6,246 nt of DNA. Origin: JAWVZB01 sp033722375. Lineage in GTDB: Bacteria; Actinomycetota; Nitriliruptoria; Nitriliruptorales; Nitriliruptoraceae. The position numbers and the translations under genes are program-made. Position 1 is the stretch's first letter. Each line of letters starts with the position of its first letter. Where the stretch lies: the NCBI GenBank assembly GCA_033722375.1, contig JAWVZB010000146.1, positions 1-6,246 on the forward strand. The letters run 5' to 3'. Of this stretch, positions 1-5,066 are shown piece after piece. The notes below the pieces were generated by a model. It was not told the DNA's origin, searched no databases, and worked only from the letters and a program-made list of their open reading frames with translations.

Positions 1-12
1 AGGTCGTGGAGG

Positions 13-549
13 TCAGACCGCATCGTGGGCCTCCTCGATATCGACGGTGTCCAGGGCCCCGAGCTCGGCGCCCAGTTGCTCGCGCAGCCCTTCGATGCCG
101 CGCTTCAGGCGTGCCCGCAGCGCGGCGTGACTGATGTCCAGCGCGTCGGCTGCCTCCGGACCGGACATCCCGAGGTAGTAACGGAGCACCACCGCCCGGC
201 GCTGGGTCTCGGGCAGCGTCTGAAGAGCGTCGCGGACCGCGCGCCGGTCGCTGACGTCCTGATCGAGTTCGAGCGGGGCGTCCACATCGACGTCGCTCCG
301 CGCGTACGCCCGTGCCTCGGCCCGCTTGCGCCGGATCCAGGACTTCGCGAGGTTCATCGCCACCCGGTAGGTCCACCCACCGGGAGAGTCGTACTCGCGG
401 ATCTTGGCCCAGCGCTTGGCAGCCTTGACCAATGCCTCCTGCGCGAGCTCCTCGGCCACGTGAAGGTCGCCGAGATAGAGGTCCAGCGCCCCGACCAGCT
501 TCGGGTAGGTGCGCTCGCAGAAGACCTCGAGGTCGTCTGCGTCTTCCAT
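13..549 (-). CDS. ECF-type RNA polymerase sigma factor
   Basis: This 178-residue protein has the two-domain layout of extracytoplasmic-function sigma factors, which direct RNA polymerase to a small set of promoters, often for surface or envelope stress. Region 2 covers about residues 9-77 and includes the EELAQEALVKAAKRW helix and the GGWTYRVAMNLAKSWIRRKR stretch that contacts the -10 element and core polymerase. A short acidic linker (about 85-102) leads to region 4 (about 104-157), with LPETQRRAVVLRYYLGMS and a helix-turn-helix near 127-151 for -35 recognition. The ATG at 549 is set by an AGGAGG site five bases upstream. It is the last gene in the surface-protein run but lies 142 bases beyond the zinc-ribbon gene, with a hairpin between, so it probably has its own promoter. 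No anti-sigma gene is visible because the window ends 12 bases after its stop. Family assignment is firm; its regulon is unknown, though control of the neighbouring sortase genes is a reasonable inference. Confidence 0.92.
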   Translation of the reverse strand: MEDADDLEVFCERTYPKLVGALDLYLGDLHVAEELAQEALVKAAKRWAKIREYDSPGGWTYRVAMNLAKSWIRRKRAEARAYARSDVDVDAPLELDQDVSDRRAVRDALQTLPETQRRAVVLRYYLGMSGPEAADALDISHAALRARLKRGIEGLREQLGAELGALDTVDIEEAHDAV

Positions 550-554
550 CGGTG

Positions 555-560
555 CCTCCT
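555..560 (-). promoter_or_regulatory. Ribosome binding site of the sigma factor gene
   Basis: On the minus strand this reads AGGAGG, five bases before the ATG at 549. It is the strongest Shine-Dalgarno match in the left half of the window and fixes the sigma factor start. Confidence 0.75.
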
Positions 561-654
561 AGGCATCGTGAGCCCCCTCACCCGTATACACGCACGAGCC
601 CACCGATGTGTGACGCACGGGGCGACGAGACCGAGGCCGGGCGCGGCGGCGGGA

Positions 655-684
655 GGAGTTCGAAATGAAGGAGGTTCGAACTCC
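655..684 (-). terminator. Perfect 10-bp inverted repeat after the zinc-ribbon gene, possible terminator or operator
   Basis: The arms at 655-664 (GGAGTTCGAA) and 675-684 (TTCGAACTCC) are perfect reverse complements separated by a 10-base loop. The structure starts seven bases after the stop of the minus-strand zinc-ribbon gene, the usual place for a hairpin terminator. There is no U-run after it, but terminators without U-tracts are reported in high-GC actinobacteria. Each arm also carries the self-complementary core TTCGAA, preceded on the plus strand by GGAGGAG and GGAGG, so the element is also an imperfect direct repeat and could bind a dimeric regulator of the downstream sigma factor gene. 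The symmetry is certain; its role is inferred. Confidence 0.5.
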
Positions 685-691
685 GCGACGG

Positions 692-994
692 TCAGCGAGC
701 CAGCAGGTCGAGTCCGTACAGCGCGCCGGCCAGGAGCACGACCAGGACGACCATCGCGATCAGGAGCGAGATCGTGACCTTGCGCCGGTCGGCGGCTTCC
801 TCGTCGGAGATCGCCCCGTCGTCACCGTCGGGGACGGATCGGATCCTCGTGGAGGTGGTCTTGGCCTCTGTGTCGTGCGTATCGGATTCAGCGGGGGATC
901 CGCCGGGGTCGCCCTCGAGTTCGGCGCCGCACGAGCGGCAGAACTGCCACTCGTCCTCGACCGGCGCCCCGCAGTCCTCACACGTCCCGGCCAC
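692..994 (-). CDS. Zinc-ribbon single-pass membrane protein
   Basis: This small protein, about 100 residues, opens with a zinc ribbon: two CxxC knuckles at residues 5-8 and 19-22 separated by ten residues, each second cysteine followed by glycine. A polar, acidic linker (about 24-70, rich in Asp, Glu, Ser and Thr) precedes two basic residues and one hydrophobic helix at about 73-98, ending almost at the C-terminus. This suggests a tail-anchored protein with the ribbon in the cytoplasm. The start chosen is the GTG at 994, because GGGAG lies six bases before it and the first knuckle follows at once. The only ATG in frame, at 1180, would give 162 residues but would overlap the sortase gene by 71 bases and add a low-complexity segment that looks like out-of-frame sequence. 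A TTG at 1000 is possible but closer to the ribosome site. The biochemical function is unknown. Its position between a sortase and a sigma factor hints at a role in envelope assembly or signalling, but this is inference only. Confidence 0.72.
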   Translation of the reverse strand: MAGTCEDCGAPVEDEWQFCRSCGAELEGDPGGSPAESDTHDTEAKTTSTRIRSVPDGDDGAISDEEAADRRKVTISLLIAMVVLVVLLAGALYGLDLLAR

Positions 995-1109
995 CGCCAA
1001 CTCCCGCTTCGGGTCCAGCGCCGAGGCTAATCCCGTTGCGTTGCGTCCCGACCCGGTAGTTGCGTTTCGCCAGACAGTTGACGCAGGCCGGTCCAGACCC
1101 CGCGCCTGC
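995..1109. other. Spacer between sortase and zinc-ribbon genes
   Basis: This 115-base spacer carries the GGGAG ribosome site at 1001-1005 (minus strand) for the GTG at 994. A minus-strand TAGCCT close to 1023-1028 resembles an actinobacterial -10 hexamer, but no matching -35 was found. Nothing else here looks like a gene. Confidence 0.4.
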
Positions 1110-1817
1110 TCAGGGCTGGGGGACGGCGACGACCACGACGTTGTCCTCGTAGCGGCCGAGCTCGCGGTCGAACCGTCCACCGCACGTGATCAACGTGAGG
1201 GTGGGGGCACCGTCACGACGGAAGAGCTCCTCGACCGGGAGGTCCCGCTTGCCGAACTGCTCCCGCCCCGCCACGACGAACGCAGCCGTACGGCCGTCGG
1301 CGAAGGAGACCTCGATCCGCACGCCCGGTTCGGCCCGACGCAGCACCTCGAAAGGGCCGATCCCGTAGCGGCGGGAATCGACGTGCGCCGCGAGGACCGC
1401 AGAGCCGGACCGTCCCGGGACGGGGCCGTACCGGTACCAACCGGCCACGGCAGGATCCGGCGGGATCGCCATCTCCCCGGTGGCGCGATCGACGCCCACA
1501 GGCACCACCGGAACGTCGATGCCGAGCTCCGGGCTCTTGATCCGTAGCGGCGGTCGCTCATCGGGCGATGTCGCGATCAGTCCAGAGGCGACCGAGGCGT
1601 CCCGTGCCCGCACCTTCGCGACTGGGGCGCGACCATCTCGAACGGGGCGGTCCGTGCGGTCGCGCGGAACGAGATCCCGCACGACGTCAACCGGCGCGGC
1701 GTCCGCAACAACGCGGGCGACCGCCCCGCCCTCCACCTCACCCGGGACGAGGAGGTGGAGGGCGAAGGCGGTCAGCCCCAGTCCGACCGCGAGCCCGGCC
1801 GTACCCAGACGGGTCAG
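1110..1817 (-). CDS. Class F-type sortase with N-terminal membrane anchor
   Basis: Sortases are extracellular membrane-anchored cysteine transpeptidases that join surface proteins to the cell envelope. The catalytic set is visible: His in AAHVDS (residue 145 in the numbering used here), Cys in TLITCGG (212) and Arg in GRYEDNVVV (222). The HVDS and ITCGG contexts fit the actinobacterial class F group. The start is unusual. The first conventional start codon is a GTG at 1736 (208 residues), which leaves no membrane anchor. The same frame stays open upstream and encodes LGTAGLAVGLGLTAFALHLLV, a textbook membrane helix, with no ATG, GTG or TTG before the frame closes at 1905-1907. A CTG at 1817 overlaps the DUF4397 stop as CTGA, has GAGGTG five bases before it, and gives 235 residues beginning M-T-R followed by the helix. 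I therefore choose 1817. The alternative is the soluble GTG form or a sequence error in an original ATG. The function call is firm; the start is moderately supported. Confidence 0.88.
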   Translation of the reverse strand: MTRLGTAGLAVGLGLTAFALHLLVPGEVEGGAVARVVADAAPVDVVRDLVPRDRTDRPVRDGRAPVAKVRARDASVASGLIATSPDERPPLRIKSPELGIDVPVVPVGVDRATGEMAIPPDPAVAGWYRYGPVPGRSGSAVLAAHVDSRRYGIGPFEVLRRAEPGVRIEVSFADGRTAAFVVAGREQFGKRDLPVEELFRRDGAPTLTLITCGGRFDRELGRYEDNVVVVAVPQP

Positions 1818-2617
1818 GAGCGCACCTCGCGGAGGCGGCGGAACGACAGCCCCACCAGGACCAGCCCGGCGCTCAACAGCACCAAGGCGGGAACAGCGGT
1901 GCCGTCAGCAGCCTGGCCACCGGTGCCGGAGGGGACCCCGGACGGGGCGCTGTGGAGGCCACCGATCGTGTCCACCAGCAGGTCGAGGTTGCCCGCTTCG
2001 GCCGACCCGAAGGCGTACACGAGGTAGGCGGTGCCCTCCTCGAGCGTCAGGTCGGTCGGCCCGATCACGGGGTCGGAGGTGCCGGCCGGCTGCACGGCCA
2101 CCGTGTAGGTGTCCGCAGGCACGTCGGCGCCGTCGGCATCGCCGTTCGCGAGCTCGCTGATCAGCACGTCACCGTTGGCGGTCACGTCGACCGCCGGGGC
2201 GGCAGCGGTGTGGCGGACGCTCACCCGCGCGTTGCCCGCGTCGATCGTGGAGGTGTCGTTGACGAAGACGCCCAGGGTCGGGGCGCCGCCCTCGCTGAGG
2301 TGCGCGACGATCGAGGCGTTCGCCCCGGCCGGCAGCGTGATCGGCGAATCGGTCGCGATCACCGGGTCACTGCTGGCGTCAGCTCCAGCGGGACGGATCG
2401 CGATGTCGTAGTCGCCGGCGGGCAGCTCCAGTGGATCGGTGATGGTCTTGGGCTCGAAGCCCTCGAGGGTGAGGTCGCCGTTCACGTACACGTCCACCGT
2501 GGTGTCGGGGACGGCGTGGACGACGGTGACGGTGCCGGTGCCCTCCTGGGCGATGGCACCGAACGCGGTCACGAGCAGAAGCAGCGCGGTCGCTGCCATG
2601 GATGCGGCCGTTCGCAT
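1814..2617 (-). CDS. Secreted, membrane-anchored two-repeat DUF4397 protein
   Basis: This 267-residue exported protein has a signal peptide (Arg3, hydrophobic core about 7-20, likely cleavage after AIA at residue 23). Two related beta-rich DUF4397 units follow. The first, about 28-125, contains VVHAVPDTTVDVYVNGD and LPAGDYDIAIRPAG. The second, about 130-220, contains VSVRHTAAAPAVDVTANGD and VPADTYTVAVQPAG. The tail is Gly/Ser-rich (SGVPSGTGG at 226-234), then has a hydrophobic helix (about 242-258) and a basic end, RRLREVRS. That order (small-residue motif, membrane helix, positive tail) copies a sortase sorting signal, although no exact LPxTG is present. The ATG at 2617 is chosen because AAGGAG lies six bases upstream and the signal peptide begins there; a longer frame to 2686 adds a charged stretch with no such site. 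Its stop overlaps the sortase start, so the two are probably translated together, and this protein is the obvious candidate sortase substrate. The molecular role of DUF4397 is not known. Confidence 0.9.
   Translation of the reverse strand: MRTAASMAATALLLLVTAFGAIAQEGTGTVTVVHAVPDTTVDVYVNGDLTLEGFEPKTITDPLELPAGDYDIAIRPAGADASSDPVIATDSPITLPAGANASIVAHLSEGGAPTLGVFVNDTSTIDAGNARVSVRHTAAAPAVDVTANGDVLISELANGDADGADVPADTYTVAVQPAGTSDPVIGPTDLTLEEGTAYLVYAFGSAEAGNLDLLVDTIGGLHSAPSGVPSGTGGQAADGTAVPALVLLSAGLVLVGLSFRRLREVRS
1823..1828 (-). promoter_or_regulatory. Ribosome binding site supporting the CTG start of the sortase
   Basis: The minus strand reads GAGGTG here, five bases before the CTG at 1817 and inside the last codons of the DUF4397 gene. 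It supports coupled translation from the unusual CTG start; the site is only a partial Shine-Dalgarno match. Confidence 0.45.
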
Positions 2618-2838
2618 GTCGGTCTCCTTGTCGAGTGGGCCTTCCGCTCGGCGGTTCGTCCCCCGTCCCACCCCCGGATCGACCACAACACTTGTGCGTG
2701 CAACTACCGCACTCGCGTGACCGCGAAGCGGCCGATCTGAGCCGCATCCCGTCCGGCCGCCGCCCGGCCACGAACGTGAAGCCGACCGTCAGCTTCTACT
2801 CGGTTGCGACCTCGGGCGCGGAGAACCTCGCTCGGGAC
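2618..2838. other. Spacer upstream of the surface-protein genes
   Basis: This 221-base stretch between two minus-strand genes should hold the terminator of the deiodinase-like gene and the promoter of the DUF4397-sortase pair. I see a short perfect palindrome CACAA-CAC-TTGTG at 2684-2696. Next to it, on the minus strand, is TTGCAC (2703-2698), a fair -35 match without a good -10 at normal spacing. A GC-rich hairpin GGCCG-N5-CGGCC at 2755-2769 could act as a weak terminator. No convincing small gene was found. Confidence 0.35.
2624..2629 (-). promoter_or_regulatory. Ribosome binding site of the DUF4397 gene
   Basis: The minus strand reads AAGGAG, six bases before the ATG at 2617. It decides the start in favour of the form that begins with the signal peptide rather than the longer frame from 2686. 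Confidence 0.75.
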
Positions 2839-3504
2839 TCAGCGCCAGACGACGACGTCCGACAGTGGCTTGCGTGCGATGTCGGGAACCTGGGTCCCCG
2901 GAGCCGGGTAGCCCACGGGCAGCACGAGGAAGGCCTGCTCGTTGTCGGGGCGCTCCAACAGCTCCGACAGGAACCCCATGGGGCTCGGCGTGTGCGGCAG
3001 CGTGGCCAGCCCCATGAGGTGGACCGCAGCGATGAAGAACCCGGCCGCGATCCCGCAGGACTCGGCGCTGTAGTAGTTGCGCCGTTTCCGCCCGTCCTCG
3101 GTCAGCTCGTAGCGATGCCGGAAGAGCACCACGACGTACGGGGCGTCGGTCAGGTGCGTCTTGACCTCGTCGGTGCCGAGCGGCGCGAGCGCCTCCAGCC
3201 ACTCCTCCGGCGCCCGCTCCTCGTAGAAGGCCCGTTCCTCCTCCTCGGCGGCGGCACGCAACCGCCGCTTCAGGTCCGGGTCGGTCACCACGACCCAGGT
3301 CCACGGCTGCAGGTGCGCCCCGGACGGGGCGCTCGAGGCGATTCGCAACGCGGCCTCGATCAGCTCGCGGTCGACGGGTTCGGTCGCGAAGGTCCGCACC
3401 GACCGGCGTGACCACATGCGGTCCAGCAGCGCCCGTGCCCGATCCAGCATCTCGTCGGGAGACAGACGGTCGAAGTCGAGGTCGATGAAGCGGGGCTCGT
3501 CCAT
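2839..3504 (-). CDS. Iodotyrosine deiodinase-like flavin nitroreductase
   Basis: This 221-residue protein belongs to the FMN-dependent nitroreductase fold and resembles iodotyrosine deiodinase (IYD) along its whole length. Landmarks are RRSVRTF (33-39, FMN phosphate contacts), SSAPSGAHLQPW (57-68, FMN binding), the lid segment EEEERAFYEERAPEEW (87-102), TDAPYVVVLF (119-128), TPSPMG (172-177) and LPVGYP plus RKPL near the end. In mammalian IYD a Glu, a Tyr four residues later and a Lys 21 residues after that hold the amino-acid part of halotyrosine. Here Glu90, Tyr94 and Lys115 keep exactly this spacing, so a halotyrosine or related zwitterionic substrate is plausible. The enzyme would be cytoplasmic, homodimeric and FMN-bound, as known for the family. 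There is no signal or membrane segment, unlike the vertebrate enzyme. The ATG at 3504 has no Shine-Dalgarno site but fits a leaderless transcript. It is divergent from the SDR gene and probably transcribed alone. A different aromatic or nitro substrate remains possible. Confidence 0.9.
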   Translation of the reverse strand: MDEPRFIDLDFDRLSPDEMLDRARALLDRMWSRRSVRTFATEPVDRELIEAALRIASSAPSGAHLQPWTWVVVTDPDLKRRLRAAAEEEERAFYEERAPEEWLEALAPLGTDEVKTHLTDAPYVVVLFRHRYELTEDGRKRRNYYSAESCGIAAGFFIAAVHLMGLATLPHTPSPMGFLSELLERPDNEQAFLVLPVGYPAPGTQVPDIARKPLSDVVVWR

Positions 3505-3516
3505 GGCGCGAGCCTA
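3505..3516 (-). promoter_or_regulatory. Candidate -10 element for a leaderless deiodinase transcript
   Basis: The minus strand reads TAGGCT at 3516-3511, a good actinobacterial -10 hexamer (TAnnnT), then CGCGCC and the ATG. With the last T at position -7, transcription would begin on the A of the ATG at 3504, giving a leaderless mRNA, which agrees with the missing ribosome site. No clear -35 is seen at 17-18 bases upstream. Confidence 0.5.
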
Positions 3517-3595
3517 CGACCGGCACCGTCAGCAGGAGCCGTGCGACTCCCGGGCGGGGAGGCGACTCGACGTGGTTGGATGCACCCGACGCCTC

Positions 3596-3605
3596 GGAGA
3601 GGGAG
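3596..3605 (+). promoter_or_regulatory. Ribosome binding site of the SDR gene
   Basis: GGAGAGGGAG ends four bases before the ATG at 3610. It selects this start over an in-frame GTG at 3541, which would add a basic, non-conserved leader before the first beta strand. Confidence 0.7.
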
Positions 3606-3609
3606 CTCG

Positions 3610-4509
3610 ATGAGACGGGTCGCGATCGTGACCGGCGGAGCCTCGGGTATCGGCGCGGCGCTGTGCCGCTCGGCGGTGAAGCGGGGCGCGCACGTCGTGG
3701 TCGCCGACCTCGACGAGCCAGCGGCGAAGCAGGTGGCCGAGGAGCTCGACCGGGACGGCCCCGGCTCAGCGGTCGCAGCCCAGGTGGACGTCGCCGACGC
3801 CGACGACGTGACCGAGCTGGTTCGAGGAACCCACGCCGATCACGGCCGCCTGGACTTCCTCTTCAACAACGCCGGGATCGGCGTGCCGGGTCCCCCGGAG
3901 GAGCTGACGCTCGATCACTGGCGCAAGCTGCTCGACGTGAACCTCTGGGGGGTCATCCACGGCTGCCATGCCGCCTACCCCCTGATGCTCGAGCAGGGCT
4001 CGGGGCGCCTCGTGAACACCGCGTCCCTGGCCGGCCTGATGCCCACCCCCGCCGGGACCGTGGCCTACGGCACCTCCAAGCACGCCGTGGTCGGGCTGTC
4101 GCTCGCCTGGCGGTCCGCTGGGAAGGACAACGGCGTCCACGTACACGCGGTCTGTCCCGGGGTCATCGACACACCGATCCTCGACAAGGTCGACACCTCT
4201 GGACTCCCGACGCCACCGAGCGCTGCCGTAGCGGATGGTCGGGAGTGGTTCCGGCGTGCCGGCATGAGACACTTCTATCCGCCTGATGCCCTCGCCGAGG
4301 ACGTCATGACCGGACTGGCACGCGACCAGGCGATCATCGTCTCACCGTGGCACACGCGGTACTTCTGGCACCTCTTGCGGCTGTTCCCCGGAATCGGCAG
4401 AGCGGCGGCGCTCCGGGGCACCAGGCTGGGGCGCGAGATGGCCGGCACCATGGATGGCGGCGGTGACTCGGAGGAACGAGCGCCAGGGCGGATGGAGGCA
4501 ACGACATGA
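3610..4509 (+). CDS. Short-chain dehydrogenase/reductase (classical SDR)
   Basis: This is a 299-residue NAD(P)-dependent oxidoreductase with a Rossmann fold. Visible motifs are TGGASGIG (8-15, dinucleotide binding), Asp33 at the end of the second beta strand (which in this family usually favours NAD(H) over NADP(H)), NNAG (86-89), Asn111 in the catalytic helix, Ser139 in NTASLAG, the YxxxK pair Tyr153/Lys157, and CPG (182-184). The catalytic tetrad Asn-Ser-Tyr-Lys is thus complete and the enzyme should be active on an alcohol or ketone. It is longer than the usual 250 residues. The extra C-terminus (about 240-299) contains an aromatic/hydrophobic stretch around WHLLRLFPGIGRAAAL, which may cover the active site or lie on the membrane, and ends in a polar tail. 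It opens a rightward run: the next gene overlaps its stop by ATGA. The substrate cannot be told from the sequence. Confidence 0.93.
   Translation: MRRVAIVTGGASGIGAALCRSAVKRGAHVVVADLDEPAAKQVAEELDRDGPGSAVAAQVDVADADDVTELVRGTHADHGRLDFLFNNAGIGVPGPPEELTLDHWRKLLDVNLWGVIHGCHAAYPLMLEQGSGRLVNTASLAGLMPTPAGTVAYGTSKHAVVGLSLAWRSAGKDNGVHVHAVCPGVIDTPILDKVDTSGLPTPPSAAVADGREWFRRAGMRHFYPPDALAEDVMTGLARDQAIIVSPWHTRYFWHLLRLFPGIGRAAALRGTRLGREMAGTMDGGGDSEERAPGRMEATT
4494..4498 (+). promoter_or_regulatory. Ribosome binding site of the DinB-family gene
   Basis: GGAGG lies inside the SDR coding end, seven bases before the ATG at 4506. With the ATGA overlap it indicates efficient translation of the second gene from a shared mRNA. 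Confidence 0.75.
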
Positions 4510-5045
4510 CCCACGTCGACGAGCACGGCCGCCCTCACCCACCGATCGACGCCAACGAGATCGACACCCTGCTCGGGTTCCTCGACTACCAGCGTGCCAC
4601 GCTGACCTGGAAAACCGACGGGCTGGACGCGGACGGTCTCCGAACCGACCTCCACCCAACGACGATGACACTCGGAGGGCTGCTCAAGCACCTCTCGTTC
4701 GTGGAGGAGTACTGGTTCTCGTACTGGCTCCATGGGAACACGCCGCAGCCACCGTGGGACAGCGTCGACTGGGAGGCCGACAGCAACTGGGACTGGAACT
4801 CCGCGGCGGACGACACGCCGGAGGAGCTCCGCGGACGCTGGCAGAACGCGGTCGAGCGTTCGAGGGAGCTCGTGGCGCAGGCGCTGGACAACGGCGGGAT
4901 GGACCAGCTCGCGGAACGCGAGACTCCTGAAGGTGAATCCCCGAGCCTCCGCTGGATCGTCTGCCACATGATCGAGGAGTACGCGCGCCACAACGGACAC
5001 GCCGACCTGCTGCGCGAGTCCATCGACGGCGAGGTCGGCGAGTAG
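4506..5045 (+). CDS. DinB/DUF664 family metal-binding protein
   Basis: This 179-residue protein matches the DUF664 branch of the DinB/YfiT four-helix-bundle superfamily, which contains thiol-dependent transferases and isomerases. Typical elements are the first-helix core LLGFLDYQRATLTWKTDGL (about 22-40), TLGGLLKHLSFVEEYWF (55-71) and the C-terminal HMIEEYARHNGHADLLRE (154-171). In mycothiol-dependent maleylpyruvate isomerase a His, a Glu and a His four residues later bind the metal; here His62, Glu158 and His162 fit that pattern, with Glu158-x3-His162. Mycothiol is the low-molecular-weight thiol of actinobacteria, so a mycothiol transferase role is a fair inference. The start overlaps the SDR stop (ATGA) and has GGAGG seven bases upstream. 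Despite the family name it is unrelated to the Y-family polymerase also called DinB. Its link to the SDR and the kinase downstream is unknown. Confidence 0.9.
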   Translation: MTHVDEHGRPHPPIDANEIDTLLGFLDYQRATLTWKTDGLDADGLRTDLHPTTMTLGGLLKHLSFVEEYWFSYWLHGNTPQPPWDSVDWEADSNWDWNSAADDTPEELRGRWQNAVERSRELVAQALDNGGMDQLAERETPEGESPSLRWIVCHMIEEYARHNGHADLLRESIDGEVGE

Positions 5046-5066
5046 CGCGACAAGCTGCGTGCGCCC

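Noticed and set aside
583..589. GTATACA as a -10 for the sigma factor gene
   Set aside because: The minus-strand TATACG is suggestive, but I found no -35 match at 16-19 bases, so no promoter is called.
665..1030. Plus-strand frame starting with an ATG close to GGAGG, inside the inverted repeat
   Set aside because: The purine-rich site is part of the repeat, and the frame runs antisense across the zinc-ribbon gene with no recognisable product.
1028..1094. Minus-strand CVNC...KRNY peptide after the sortase stop, faintly like ribosomal protein L33
   Set aside because: It lies in the sortase frame just past the stop, has no start codon, lacks the rest of the L33 pattern and soon ends in a stop.
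1568..2740. A 390-codon plus-strand open frame opposite the sortase and DUF4397 genes
   Set aside because: Its translation is low-complexity Arg/Gly/Pro-rich and it lies antisense to well-supported genes.
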